In this document: positions 10,558 to 19,953 of the stretch, one piece after another
Layout: every line of letters starts with the position of its first letter
Position numbering within the stretch: the stretch's first letter is position 1
IMG/VR virus record: IMGVR_UViG_3300006751_000043
Coordinates: 1-37,543 of that record
Length of the DNA: 37,543 nucleotides
DNA from: a virus
Direction: 5' to 3' (one strand)
Position numbers and translations under genes: made by a program
Notes under the pieces: generated by a model
Told to the model about the DNA's origin: nothing
Databases searched by the model: none
What the model saw: only the letters and a program-made list of their open reading frames with translations

Positions 10558-13500
10558 ATGGCACAATGTTTAAATAAATCACTTCCAGAATTTCAGAAAT
10601 TAACAAAAGAAACAGGTTGGAATCCTTTTATTCTTGAAGCAAAGATTGTTTCTTGGCAAACAGAGAATAATAATTTACAAGATTTTCCTACCATAGAGGA
10701 ATTACTATCTAGTAAAGCTCAAATTCAGTATAGATTAAAAGCTGTTAATATATTATTATCAGATAAAGCTAAACAAGTATTTACTAAAGGAGAAAAGAAT
10801 GGTTGGAATTTAAATAAGATTCTTACAGAACTACAAGTATCAAAAGGTCAAAAGAAAATTATATTAGATAAAGATATAACTAATAGAGAAGAAATTATAA
10901 CATCTTTATTAGCTGATAATAGTTTTGTTGTTGAAGTTAATACTGCTACTAAAGAAAATTATATTAATTATGGAGGGGATTTGGTTCTTGGAAAAAATGA
11001 TATCGTAACTGTTGATGGATATTCTGATAAATATAAAGTCATAGATGAAGAGGGTAAAAACTTATATACCTTGCAGCCATTAGAAAACGAATATGACCCA
11101 GAAACTAATCCCAATGGAGTAAAACCATTATTTAATATACATACTGATTTAATAAATATTAATGATAAAACACCTACTCAACATTATGCCAATCTAACAG
11201 TACCAGGAGGTACTAACTACACAGAAAATGAGATATCTACACCTGCAATTAAACCTAATATTAAAGGACATGCACAATTTAGCACTGATGAAGGTATAGG
11301 TTGGTTTAGGAGTGATGATAAATATGGTAGTAAAACTCGTAGAGTATTAGAAGTACAATCTGATTTATTTCAGAAAGGTAGAGATAAGAAAGGTTTAATC
11401 AAACCTAAATTAGATTTATCTAAAGAAGACCAGCAAAGGTTTTTTATAGGTGATGTTAAATATGAAGCTAAAATATCTATAAATGAAGATACAGGTGAAA
11501 CAAATGAATATTATGTAAAATCTAAAGTAGATAATACTCAAGAGATAGATTTTTGGGGTACTAATCCTAAAACTGTAAAAGAAGAAACCATTAGTAAACA
11601 AGAATATGAAAAACAATATCAATCTTTAGCTAAGGATGAAGAGTTAAACAAACAAAACCAATTTCTACAATTACTAAACAAAAAAGGTAATTGGGTTAAT
11701 TTCTTCATACAATCTATAGTACAAGATAGTATTAAAAAAGGTTATGAGAAAGTATTATTCCCTACAGGTGAAACTGCTGCTAAAGTAGAAGGGCATGAAA
11801 CTATTGCTGATGAGATTAGAGGTATTAATAATCAATTAGCTAATTTAGAAAAAATATTAGCGCAAAAAGATTATAAAAATTTTACTATAAATTCTTATAA
11901 TTATCAAATACAAAAAAATAAATATTATAAAGGTGAAAATGATGATCCTTTTGGAGCTTTATCACCTATAAATAAAGCTGAATATGATAAAGCTTTTGCG
12001 AGAGATCATTTTAAAAATGAAAAAGTAAAATTAGAAGCTGAAAAACAAGAAATGAAATCTCAAGGTATTGAGAAACTTAAACCTATAGAAGCTTTTTATA
12101 CTAATAAAGTTACTAATATTCTTAATAAATTATATGATGTAAAAAAAGTTACTGATGAACAGGGTAATACTTGGAATGAAGTAGATTTATCTTCTTCAAA
12201 AACTTTTTCAAAGGCTTTTCAAATAGATTTTTCTATAGATGCAGATGATCTAAATGCTCATCTTAAAACTAAAGAATGGAAAAAATTCTCTAAACAAGTA
12301 GGTGAAAAATTAGCTCACATAACATATACTATGGAAGGCGGTAAAATTCCTAATATTAAAACAGCTACTGAAATAAAAAAAGGAATAGGTTTTCAGAAAC
12401 ATGTTGAAAATTTTGGACCATTAAGTGGGAGAATTGCTAAATATAATAGTATTAATAATACTTCACATTCTTTTACTAAGAAACTTGCTTGGGGAAATAC
12501 TTGGGAAATAACTATGCGATATAATTATTTACCTGTTAATCAAGAAAAGAAAAGACAAAGAAATGCGAAACTTTCTGAAATTTTTAGAGTAGAGGAATTA
12601 GATGGGCCTATTGTTAGAGAAACACCTCTTAAAGATATTCAACAATCTTTATTCGAAGATACTGATTTTTTAATTGATGCTGCTTCTTCAGAAGTAGAAG
12701 CTGTTACTACTCAAAAATTAAAAGCATTAAAGACTAGGTATAATGAGATAAAAGATAAACTAGCTAAAGTTACTACTATTAGTGAGTCAAAAATATTACA
12801 AACACAAAAAAATACTATAGAAAGGCTTATAGAAAAAACTAAAGTTAGTAAAGTAAAAGCATCTACTATAGAAAATTTTGAAGGGGTATTAGAAATGGCT
12901 GATGAACAATTAGCAGAATTAGAAAAAGTATTAGAACAACCTATAATTAGTTACTCTGATATTTTATATGGATTACGAGCAGCTGATTTATGGATAGTAG
13001 CAGGAGATAATACTAAAGAGCCTGGACGACATATTTTATTAGATGAAGAAGAGCGAGATACTCCTGAGATTATTAATGCTTTTTCTTTACGTAGAATTAA
13101 AGCTGAAGAAATTCAAAGAAGATTATTAATACTTGCTAGGGAGCAAATGACAACTTTTGTTAGAAAATATACTAATGAAAATTTAACGAAAGAAGAAATT
13201 TTTAAAAATCTTAAAGATATTAATAAAGTACATTCTCTTACTTTAAATTTAAGTAGAACAGAAGATGCTTTACTACAAAGTATTATGGGAGCAGTAGAAA
13301 CTGCTAATATATTAGCAAAAAAAGAAGCAGATAAAATTTGGAAAGGTTTAGATTCTTTAGGAGATAAAGTAATTAAAAAATTAAACAATTATAATAAATT
13401 TAAACAATTAACTAAAGACGGTAAAGAAACTGGAAAATTAGTTAATAGATTTTCTGATGAGTTTTTTAAAGTGCGTGCTAATCTTATTAATAAAGCATTT

Positions 13501-16272
13501 CATCAAAGAGATGCATCAGGAGCACAAGTATATAAAAAACAAAATATAGATGAGTATTACAATTGGATAGATAATAATACTATCAATATGGATGTTAGAT
13601 TATTATTTGAAGATAGTTTTTTAGAAGATTCTCAAGTTCCTAATGAATTTTTATATAAAAGAGTTATTAAAAGTGAAAAACAAAAAGAAGCTCATATAAC
13701 AACATTAAAATCACATTTAGGAGAAAAAGGTTTTGAGAAGTATATGGATATGCTTGAAAAGAAACTTAAGAAATGGAAATTACAAAGAGATGTAATGTGG
13801 TCAAAGATTACGACTTCTGAACTTTCTTTAGAAGAACAAAAAACATTATTTGAAGAATGGAATAAAGAACATTCTCCTTATTGGGGATTAGATATGGCAG
13901 AAAATCCTGCTATGAGAAAAAAATCTGATGGGATATCCTACTATATACCTAAAGGTATTTATGAATATACTTATCAAATACCTAAAAAATTCGGTAAAAA
14001 CGGTAGTGAAACTGCATGGTATGATAAGAATTTTGAAGAAATAGAAGCCAATGAAGATTTATTAGCCTTTCATGAATTAATTACTAATACTTTATATGAA
14101 TTAAAATATATTTTTCCTGAAAGTAAACAAAATTTACTTGGAATTAATATTCTTCCTACTATTCAGAAAAGCCTAATGGATCAGTTTAGTGAAAAAGGTA
14201 TGATGATGGGAGTAATTCCTTTTTGGGATAAAATGAAATCTTTAGTTACTACTTCAGATTTAGCAGAAATAGATCATAGTGATCAAAATCCTAGAACAGG
14301 TCTTAGAGAAAAACAAATAGCAACACAATTTATAGCTGATACTAATGCTCAAGTTTTAGATATTGTTAAAACAAAAATTATTGAATTTGAACAAAATAAT
14401 GGAAAAAAACCTACTATTGAGCAAATAAATGCTTTTAAAGAAGATGCAAAAGATTATTTATCTAAACAAAAATCTTGGGATTTAGTAAAAATAATGAAAG
14501 CATATTCTATGATGGGATTAGCTTTTAAACATAAAAGTTTTATAGAACCTCAAATTAAATTAGCAGAACAATTATTTAATAATAAAAAACAAATAGTAGA
14601 AAATAAAGGGGGAATAGCAAAAAGAAGAAATAATGAAACTGAAGAGATAATTACTGAAGATGGTTTAGCAAACTATAAAGGAATGTTAAGGTTTTATTTA
14701 GATTCAGAATATTATGGTATAGGAGCACGTAAAGTAGAAGGAGTCTCTAAAAAGAAATTATACTCTTCGGAAGAAAATAAAAGAAAACTTGAATTAGAAC
14801 AATTATTACAAGGAGCTGTTACTGAAGAACAAAAAGAATTTTTACAAAAAGAAATAGATGGTTTAGGAAGTGTAGTAACAGGAAGTGGCGTAGGAGATGC
14901 TGCTCTTAAATTTATGACTTATAAAGGATTAGGGTGGAATGTTTTTTCAGCATTTTCTAATATAGGTTTTGGAGTAATTTCTAATATTATAGAAAGTGCT
15001 GATGGTAGAAATTATACTGGAGAACAGATGAGAAAGGCGTATTTACTTACTCTAAATTCAGTAGGAAAAAATCTTTCAGAATATATTCCAGGAATGAAAT
15101 CTTGGAAAGGTGTTGATGGAGCTGCTTTAAAAATAAGAACTTTAATGGATCAATGGGATTTATTAAAAACTTCTAATCAAGAACTCTATGACTTAAGTAG
15201 TAAATCTTCTTTTAGTAAAGGTATTGCTAAATTTGGTCCTATGACTCTTCAAGAGCGTTCTGAGTATTTAAATTATGCTCCTACTATGATAGCAGTAATG
15301 ATGAATTTAAAAGCAAAAGATGCTGACGGCAATGAAGTAAATGTTTGGGAAGCATATGATGTTGAGGGTAATCTAAAAGAAGAATATACTTTACCAGGTC
15401 CTGAAACAGATTTAGTAAGAAAGATTAGAAGAGTGATAGAAATGAATCATGGTGATTATAATAATCCTTTAAAAGCTAAGGAAACTTTTATGGGAAGAGC
15501 GCTTTCTCAATTTCGTACTTGGATGTTCGAAGGATTTGCCAATAGATTTGAAGAATATAAACCTGATTATGCTCTTAGTTATGGAAGTGATGAAGTATAT
15601 GAAAGAAAAGGAAGATATAGAAGTTATAGTCAAGGACAACTAGCAACTACAGGAGCAGTAGTAGGTTCAACAATATTACCAGGAATTGGTACTTTAATAG
15701 GAGGAGGTGTAGGATATCTTGCAGGAATGGCTTTTGGAATAAAATCAGAACAAAGTGGTATTTCTGATGTTTTATTTACTCTTAAACAATTAGTTAGAAA
15801 ATTAGCATTTAAAGATACTCAATTTGGTGATCGTTTTACTAAATTAGATGCTGCTAATATGCGTAAAAACATGACAGAATTATATATGTATGTTGCATTA
15901 TATGGAATTGCTTTATTATTAAGAGCAGTATTAATAGATGATGATGATGAAGAAGGTAAAAAATCATTTATAGCTAATTTTTTATTAAATCAAACTACTA
16001 GATTGCAAACAGATATAGGCTTTTATACTAATCCTTTAGAATTTAAGAAACTTACTAAAACTGCTGTGCCTTTAGCACAATTAATAGAAGATGTTGCAGT
16101 TTTTGCTGGAGATGTAGGTAGTTTCTTTGATGATGATGACAAAAATGATGTCTTCCGTGGGGGACCTTTTAAAGGAGAGAGTAAAGGTTTAGTACATTTT
16201 GGACAAATATTACCTGGAACTTCTCAAGCAATTAGGCTATATAGAACAGGAAGTACTGTATTCGATAAATAA
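10558..16272 (+). CDS. Giant virion polyprotein with polyvalent-protein domain and glycine-rich membrane segment
   Basis: This 1904-residue protein starts 1 base after the stop of the polymerase gene, so the two are very likely co-transcribed. Residues about 215-420 hold a pattern I know from phage large polyvalent proteins: a PGGTNY segment, then VLEVQSDLFQKGR (263-275), then a stretch around VLFPTGETAAKVEG. Long coiled-coil-like Lys/Glu-rich regions fill the middle. Near the C terminus there is a glycine-zipper hydrophobic segment (TILPGIGTLIGGGVGYLAG) and a second hydrophobic helix (LYMYVALYGIALLLRAVLI) followed by an acidic DDDDEEG. In crAss-like phages such giant proteins next to the polymerase are virion cargo. 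Membrane insertion during DNA ejection would fit the hydrophobic segments but is inference. No catalytic motif for RNA polymerase is seen here. Confidence 0.8.
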   Translation: MAQCLNKSLPEFQKLTKETGWNPFILEAKIVSWQTENNNLQDFPTIEELLSSKAQIQYRLKAVNILLSDKAKQVFTKGEKNGWNLNKILTELQVSKGQKKIILDKDITNREEIITSLLADNSFVVEVNTATKENYINYGGDLVLGKNDIVTVDGYSDKYKVIDEEGKNLYTLQPLENEYDPETNPNGVKPLFNIHTDLININDKTPTQHYANLTVPGGTNYTENEISTPAIKPNIKGHAQFSTDEGIGWFRSDDKYGSKTRRVLEVQSDLFQKGRDKKGLIKPKLDLSKEDQQRFFIGDVKYEAKISINEDTGETNEYYVKSKVDNTQEIDFWGTNPKTVKEETISKQEYEKQYQSLAKDEELNKQNQFLQLLNKKGNWVNFFIQSIVQDSIKKGYEKVLFPTGETAAKVEGHETIADEIRGINNQLANLEKILAQKDYKNFTINSYNYQIQKNKYYKGENDDPFGALSPINKAEYDKAFARDHFKNEKVKLEAEKQEMKSQGIEKLKPIEAFYTNKVTNILNKLYDVKKVTDEQGNTWNEVDLSSSKTFSKAFQIDFSIDADDLNAHLKTKEWKKFSKQVGEKLAHITYTMEGGKIPNIKTATEIKKGIGFQKHVENFGPLSGRIAKYNSINNTSHSFTKKLAWGNTWEITMRYNYLPVNQEKKRQRNAKLSEIFRVEELDGPIVRETPLKDIQQSLFEDTDFLIDAASSEVEAVTTQKLKALKTRYNEIKDKLAKVTTISESKILQTQKNTIERLIEKTKVSKVKASTIENFEGVLEMADEQLAELEKVLEQPIISYSDILYGLRAADLWIVAGDNTKEPGRHILLDEEERDTPEIINAFSLRRIKAEEIQRRLLILAREQMTTFVRKYTNENLTKEEIFKNLKDINKVHSLTLNLSRTEDALLQSIMGAVETANILAKKEADKIWKGLDSLGDKVIKKLNNYNKFKQLTKDGKETGKLVNRFSDEFFKVRANLINKAFHQRDASGAQVYKKQNIDEYYNWIDNNTINMDVRLLFEDSFLEDSQVPNEFLYKRVIKSEKQKEAHITTLKSHLGEKGFEKYMDMLEKKLKKWKLQRDVMWSKITTSELSLEEQKTLFEEWNKEHSPYWGLDMAENPAMRKKSDGISYYIPKGIYEYTYQIPKKFGKNGSETAWYDKNFEEIEANEDLLAFHELITNTLYELKYIFPESKQNLLGINILPTIQKSLMDQFSEKGMMMGVIPFWDKMKSLVTTSDLAEIDHSDQNPRTGLREKQIATQFIADTNAQVLDIVKTKIIEFEQNNGKKPTIEQINAFKEDAKDYLSKQKSWDLVKIMKAYSMMGLAFKHKSFIEPQIKLAEQLFNNKKQIVENKGGIAKRRNNETEEIITEDGLANYKGMLRFYLDSEYYGIGARKVEGVSKKKLYSSEENKRKLELEQLLQGAVTEEQKEFLQKEIDGLGSVVTGSGVGDAALKFMTYKGLGWNVFSAFSNIGFGVISNIIESADGRNYTGEQMRKAYLLTLNSVGKNLSEYIPGMKSWKGVDGAALKIRTLMDQWDLLKTSNQELYDLSSKSSFSKGIAKFGPMTLQERSEYLNYAPTMIAVMMNLKAKDADGNEVNVWEAYDVEGNLKEEYTLPGPETDLVRKIRRVIEMNHGDYNNPLKAKETFMGRALSQFRTWMFEGFANRFEEYKPDYALSYGSDEVYERKGRYRSYSQGQLATTGAVVGSTILPGIGTLIGGGVGYLAGMAFGIKSEQSGISDVLFTLKQLVRKLAFKDTQFGDRFTKLDAANMRKNMTELYMYVALYGIALLLRAVLIDDDDEEGKKSFIANFLLNQTTRLQTDIGFYTNPLEFKKLTKTAVPLAQLIEDVAVFAGDVGSFFDDDDKNDVFRGGPFKGESKGLVHFGQILPGTSQAIRLYRTGSTVFDK

Positions 16273-16294
16273 TTCTAAAAAAATAAAATATACA

Positions 16295-16510
16295 ATGTGG
16301 AATAAAATAAAAAAGTGGTTTGTAATATTATCTTTCCTATTAATATCGGCAGGATGTTCTAAATATCAAGTTGTTTCTGAACTTGACTTACATATGTATC
16401 ATATGCATAATCCAAAAAATAATAAAGTTGAAGTAATCCTTACTAAAGAAAAATTAGAAGTAGGTAAATTTTATAGACTCAAATTAATTAAACAAGTAAA
16501 AGTAGAATAA
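16295..16510 (+). CDS. Small lipoprotein of unknown function
   Basis: This 71-residue protein has a basic start (MWNKIKKW), a hydrophobic helix and a lipobox LISAGC with Cys21 as lipidation site, so it should be an outer- or inner-membrane lipoprotein. The frame is open further upstream to a TTG at 16199, but that would overlap the preceding gene by 74 bases and bury the signal peptide, so the ATG at 16295 (22 bases after the previous stop) is preferred. The mature part is short, mostly beta-like, with no domain I recognise. As the last plus-strand gene it is probably expressed late; a spanin-like or superinfection-exclusion role is possible but unsupported. Confidence 0.8.
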   Translation: MWNKIKKWFVILSFLLISAGCSKYQVVSELDLHMYHMHNPKNNKVEVILTKEKLEVGKFYRLKLIKQVKVE

Positions 16511-16582
16511 TAGAAAGTCGACTACTAAAAAAAACTAAAAGCAGAGGAGGCAGAACACACAGAACTACCTCTTACTTCTTAT

Positions 16583-16615
16583 TTGATTAGGTTAACCTTA
16601 AAAAAACCTAATCAA
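16583..16615 (+). terminator. Intrinsic terminator between convergent gene blocks
   Basis: A perfect 11-bp inverted repeat, TTGATTAGGTT (16583-16593) and AACCTAATCAA (16605-16615), encloses an 11-base loop. The plus-strand tail is TTTCTTTAATT, so it suits the late plus-strand transcript. The minus-strand side has no U tract, so termination there would be weaker. It sits 10 bases from the stop of the minus-strand UNG-like gene, between the two converging operons. Confidence 0.75.
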
Positions 16616-16624
16616 TTTCTTTAA

Positions 16625-17296
16625 TTAAAATATAATAGTTTCATTATTATTTTCAGCTAATATACGATTTATTTCAGTAAATGTATTAGTTTTCCAATCA
16701 ACTATATTTCTCCTTTCTGTATAAGAAGGATGTTCTTCAACTATCAAATGATGATGTTCACTAAAATAAGGTGCTAGTTTTTGTAACTTAGTTCCCCACA
16801 ATACTATTATAAGTCCTGGAATAGCATTTATTTCATTTATAACAACTTTAATAAATCTTTTCCATTGTTTATAATGAGGGCCATTTTTTCTTGCTGTAAG
16901 AGCAAGATTTAAAAGTAATATTCCTTCTTTTGCCCATTCATTAAGTGAAAAATCAAAATTCATATTAAGTCCTTCATAATACTCTCTTTCTATAAAAGAA
17001 TGTATATTACCAATAGCATCATTATAATAATAATTACCACTGTTATCCCCATAAGCAAGACCATTGGCCCCTTCTTCTGGGAAATTTCCTAATATCACTA
17101 TTTTTACTTTATTTCTAGGACATGCAGTAAAACAATGAAAAATTTCTTTTTTGCTTGGATATACAGTATTCATAGCATATTCTATATCTAAAAAATCCAT
17201 TAACTTACTCATATAAGGACTTCGTAATGTATCTTTTAAACTGAGAGCCCAACTTTTACCAAGTTGAGCTACCCAATATTCTTTATTTCTTAACAT
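16625..17296 (-). CDS. Uracil-DNA glycosylase family protein with altered catalytic motif
   Basis: The fold signatures of family 1 UNG are in order (223-residue form): a YPSKKEIF segment, KIVILG then motif A, LLLN (Asn130) with LTAR, IIVLWG, and motif B EEHPS (His189). But motif A, GQDPYHG in active UNG, reads G70-N-F-P-E-E-G, so the Asp that activates water and the Tyr that shapes the uracil pocket are both absent. It may be inactive, use another residue (N71 or E74/E75), or bind rather than cut. The start chosen is the ATG at 17296, which overlaps the stop of the upstream gene in ATGTTAA; an in-frame ATG at 17320 would add 8 residues. It is the last gene of the early block. Family certain, activity doubtful. 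Confidence 0.85.
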   Translation of the reverse strand: MLRNKEYWVAQLGKSWALSLKDTLRSPYMSKLMDFLDIEYAMNTVYPSKKEIFHCFTACPRNKVKIVILGNFPEEGANGLAYGDNSGNYYYNDAIGNIHSFIEREYYEGLNMNFDFSLNEWAKEGILLLNLALTARKNGPHYKQWKRFIKVVINEINAIPGLIIVLWGTKLQKLAPYFSEHHHLIVEEHPSYTERRNIVDWKTNTFTEINRILAENNNETIIF

Positions 17297-17841
17297 GCAC
17301 AATATCCTATAAATCCCCAACGTCCTAATCGTTCGGTTTTAGAGGGTTTATATTCAATTTTTGCACATAGTGTTTTATTATTTATAAGTTTTTTCCTTAT
17401 TTCTATTTTTATAGTAACATCAGGATTCTTTTCTACATATAATCTAGCTTTAGCAATAGCATCAGCCTGTTTAGCTTCTATTATTTCTATATGATGATAT
17501 TTATCAAAGTAACTAGATACTACTCCTACGTATACAGTTTCCCATTTACGAGTTTCTTTATTAGGAAATCTTGTTACTGTAGTTTTTATAGTATTTTTAT
17601 TAACTATAGGTTTTTGTATTTCATATGCAAAAGAAGTTCCTTTACAGTAATTATGATCTTCCATAAAACGTAATACTTCTGATTCATTTTTAAATATTTT
17701 ATCAGTATTTAAAGCATTAGTGCCTTGATGTCCTTGATAATATTCTGTACCGTAATCTATATTTAATGCTTCTTGTAGTCCTTTAAAGGCAGCTTCTACT
17801 GTTCTGCCTGTGGCTACATTTCTTTCTAATGTTGCTCCCAT
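17290..17841 (-). CDS. Conserved phage protein of unknown function
   Basis: This 183-residue protein begins MGATLERNVATGRTVEAAF and continues with a GTEYYQGHQGTNAL segment. Many small phage proteins share this layout (Met-Gly-Ala-Ser/Thr start, a 'G+T.EEAF' helix, then 'Y-G-x-x-x-Y-x-G'), but no function is known to me. The C terminus ends in an aromatic, Cys-containing WGFIGYCAC. Its stop overlaps the start of the UNG-like gene, so the two are translated from one message. No membrane segment or nucleotide-binding motif is visible. Confidence 0.75.
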   Translation of the reverse strand: MGATLERNVATGRTVEAAFKGLQEALNIDYGTEYYQGHQGTNALNTDKIFKNESEVLRFMEDHNYCKGTSFAYEIQKPIVNKNTIKTTVTRFPNKETRKWETVYVGVVSSYFDKYHHIEIIEAKQADAIAKARLYVEKNPDVTIKIEIRKKLINNKTLCAKIEYKPSKTERLGRWGFIGYCAC

Positions 17842-17856
17842 ATTTTTTTTATTTTT

Positions 17857-18462
17857 TTATTCATTATTAATTATTGTTTTAATATCTATTTGCTCTTCCT
17901 TTACTAAATCTTCAAGGTCGCGCCCACAAAACTTTTCTTTTTCTATATCTATAATAGGCCATACATCAAGACTACCTATACTTTCTCCTATTCTTTTTTC
18001 CCAACTCTCTTTAAGAGAAGTGGATTTATTAAAGATTAAGGGAATAGTATAAGGTTTTCCTGAGAAAAAATGATTTTGAAGTATTACTTTCTTAGCTTCT
18101 GAAGAAATTTTAGAATACTTTCCTTCTAAAATTAATTGATAATCAGGTAGAAATTTTTCAGTAACTGTATAAATAAATACCGAATATTTTCCCTTTTCAT
18201 AATCATCAACATAGTTCTCAAAAGCTATCATTGTATCGTAGAAACTAACATAATCAATATCTTGATGTGCTTTAGTTACTACAAATATAAATCCTTCTAT
18301 ATAATTGTTTATTTCATTATCTCCTATATAACTGTTATAAAATCTAGTAGTCATCATTGTTTTACCAAATACATTTTTAACATCACAAGTAAAAAGTTGT
18401 TTAGGTATTTCCAATAATGGAAAAAGAAAAGTAGCTGTTTTTGTGTATTTAACGTAATTCAC
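17857..18462 (-). CDS. Conserved protein of unknown function
   Basis: This 201-residue soluble protein has two blocks that look constrained: FLFPLLEIPKQLFTCDVKNV near the N terminus and HFFSGKPYTIPLIF with SLDVWPIIDIEKE near the C terminus. I do not recognise a fold. It starts 3 bases after the stop of the PD-(D/E)XK nuclease gene, so it may be made together with the nuclease and act in the same DNA-processing step (inference from position only). Confidence 0.75.
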   Translation of the reverse strand: MNYVKYTKTATFLFPLLEIPKQLFTCDVKNVFGKTMMTTRFYNSYIGDNEINNYIEGFIFVVTKAHQDIDYVSFYDTMIAFENYVDDYEKGKYSVFIYTVTEKFLPDYQLILEGKYSKISSEAKKVILQNHFFSGKPYTIPLIFNKSTSLKESWEKRIGESIGSLDVWPIIDIEKEKFCGRDLEDLVKEEQIDIKTIINNE

Positions 18463-18465
18463 TCT

Positions 18466-19458
18466 CTACAAATCAATAGTAATTTCGCCTTGTTTATAAT
18501 ATTCCATAGGATATGACCAATCATTTTTTTCAATATGAAATAAATACTTATTAATAGCCTGTTCGAAACCTTCATAAGATCTTCCAGAAGGTAAAGAGCC
18601 GCCATTCATACCTATTTCTAATACATCATTGTCTATACTATATATTAAAGGAGTATTTTGAGATTCTTTTTCTACTACTAAGAATTTAAAATTATCTATT
18701 ACATATCCTTGATTTATTAATTTATTCATAGTGCATTCTATACCATAAGTATATACTGCTGCTTGAAAATCATATCTAAATTTCCAAAAATTAAAAGGAA
18801 ATTGATAAACACTTGTTCCAATAGTTTTTACATCTATAGGAGTTATTGTTTTATTATTATGATCTATAAAAACTAAATCTAACTCTCCTTTAAGTTCTAT
18901 ACTTTTATAAGTAAACTCTACAATTTGTTTTTTAATTAATTGTTGATTATTATTAGGTTTTAGATATTTACTTGTATAAGGATCCGATAATAAACTAGCA
19001 TGTGAAATAAGTGCTTTATTATACTCTTCTCCAAAAACTATTGTTTTTCCTGCAGATTCTATTAACATATTAAAATATTCAGAACCTTGTTCTATTACTT
19101 TTTTTACTCGAGTTTCTTCTTTCCAAGATTGCCCATATGCTTCATATCCACATCCTCTTACTATTGATTCATAATGATCTTCTAGTTTTCCCGTAGGATT
19201 TTCTTCGAAACAATGTGTAACTACTTTTATAATAGTATCACTACAAGAACTTTCTGAAGTGAGATAAAAGATATCTTCAAAAGTATTATGATCTTCTGTA
19301 ATAAGATGATCTACTAAACTACCAAATACAAAATGCGGGGCTATTACTCCCTCATCAGATTGATACCTTTCTTTTGCTCTCAAAAATGCTTGAGGACTTT
19401 TTAATATTTCCTTAAGCAAACTTTGATTTAATTTATTTATTGTTTTATAATTATTCAT
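18466..19458 (-). CDS. PD-(D/E)XK exonuclease, RecE/RecB-like
   Basis: This 330-residue protein starts like phage and RecE-type nucleases (KLNQSLLKEILKSPQAFLRA, then HFVFGSLVDHLI). Catalytic residues are visible: G-E-L-D194, I-D209-V-K211-T and the following motif D-F-Q232-A-A-V-Y236, the 'QxxxY' element of this superfamily. It would cut or resect phage DNA, giving ends for a single-strand annealing ATPase (27 kb position) or for packaging. It ends in TAG right before the next start, which shows TAG is a true stop. It is adjacent, without gap, to the RusA-like gene. Confidence 0.88.
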   Translation of the reverse strand: MNNYKTINKLNQSLLKEILKSPQAFLRAKERYQSDEGVIAPHFVFGSLVDHLITEDHNTFEDIFYLTSESSCSDTIIKVVTHCFEENPTGKLEDHYESIVRGCGYEAYGQSWKEETRVKKVIEQGSEYFNMLIESAGKTIVFGEEYNKALISHASLLSDPYTSKYLKPNNNQQLIKKQIVEFTYKSIELKGELDLVFIDHNNKTITPIDVKTIGTSVYQFPFNFWKFRYDFQAAVYTYGIECTMNKLINQGYVIDNFKFLVVEKESQNTPLIYSIDNDVLEIGMNGGSLPSGRSYEGFEQAINKYLFHIEKNDWSYPMEYYKQGEITIDL

Positions 19459-19953
19459 TTATTTAATTGTTTTAATAATATATATTAATTTTCTTTCATT
19501 TAAGAATTCTGTAGGAATAAACTCATATGTACTCTTTGTTAAATATTCTATAGTATCATCAGGAATCACTCCTTTTTTAACTAACATATCATCTAAAGAT
19601 TTTAACCATACTAATGCTAAATTACCAATATCCCAATTAGGTTTATGATCTTTAGCTGGTTTTTTCCAATTAATTCTTCTTTTTCCTGTTTTTTTATCAC
19701 GCAATGATTTAACATTTCCATAATTAATAGGGACGTGTACCTCAAGATGTGTTGCTATAGGCGTATTTACTGCTAAATTTTTTGGTATATGTTTTTCTAT
19801 ATACTTATGAAGAGCCGCTACAAAAGCAGCTCTTACTGTATAATGTGAAGAACTATATATTTTATTATAACCTATTTTAATCCACTTGTTTTTACTTTGA
19901 GGTATATGAGTAATAAATTCAGGAAATTCTAATCTTACTCCACTAATACTCAT
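19459..19953 (-). CDS. RusA-like Holliday junction resolvase
   Basis: This 164-residue protein carries the RusA pattern in its second half: KPNWD108-I-G-N-L-A, a helix with WLKSLDD122, then the loop KKGVIPDD133TIEYL. In RusA three or four acidic residues in these places bind metal at the junction. A basic stretch (KKTGKRRINWKKP) precedes them. Overall length is a little above RusA itself (120). Sequence is divergent, so the call rests on the motif spacing. The start overlaps the stop of the rIIB-like gene by one base (TAATG), giving coupling to it, and the nuclease follows directly. Confidence 0.65.
   Translation of the reverse strand: MSISGVRLEFPEFITHIPQSKNKWIKIGYNKIYSSSHYTVRAAFVAALHKYIEKHIPKNLAVNTPIATHLEVHVPINYGNVKSLRDKKTGKRRINWKKPAKDHKPNWDIGNLALVWLKSLDDMLVKKGVIPDDTIEYLTKSTYEFIPTEFLNERKLIYIIKTIK

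Noticed and set aside
16199-16294. Longer lipoprotein starting at a TTG
   Set aside because: It would overlap the previous gene and hide the signal peptide; the ATG at 16295 gives a classical lipoprotein start.
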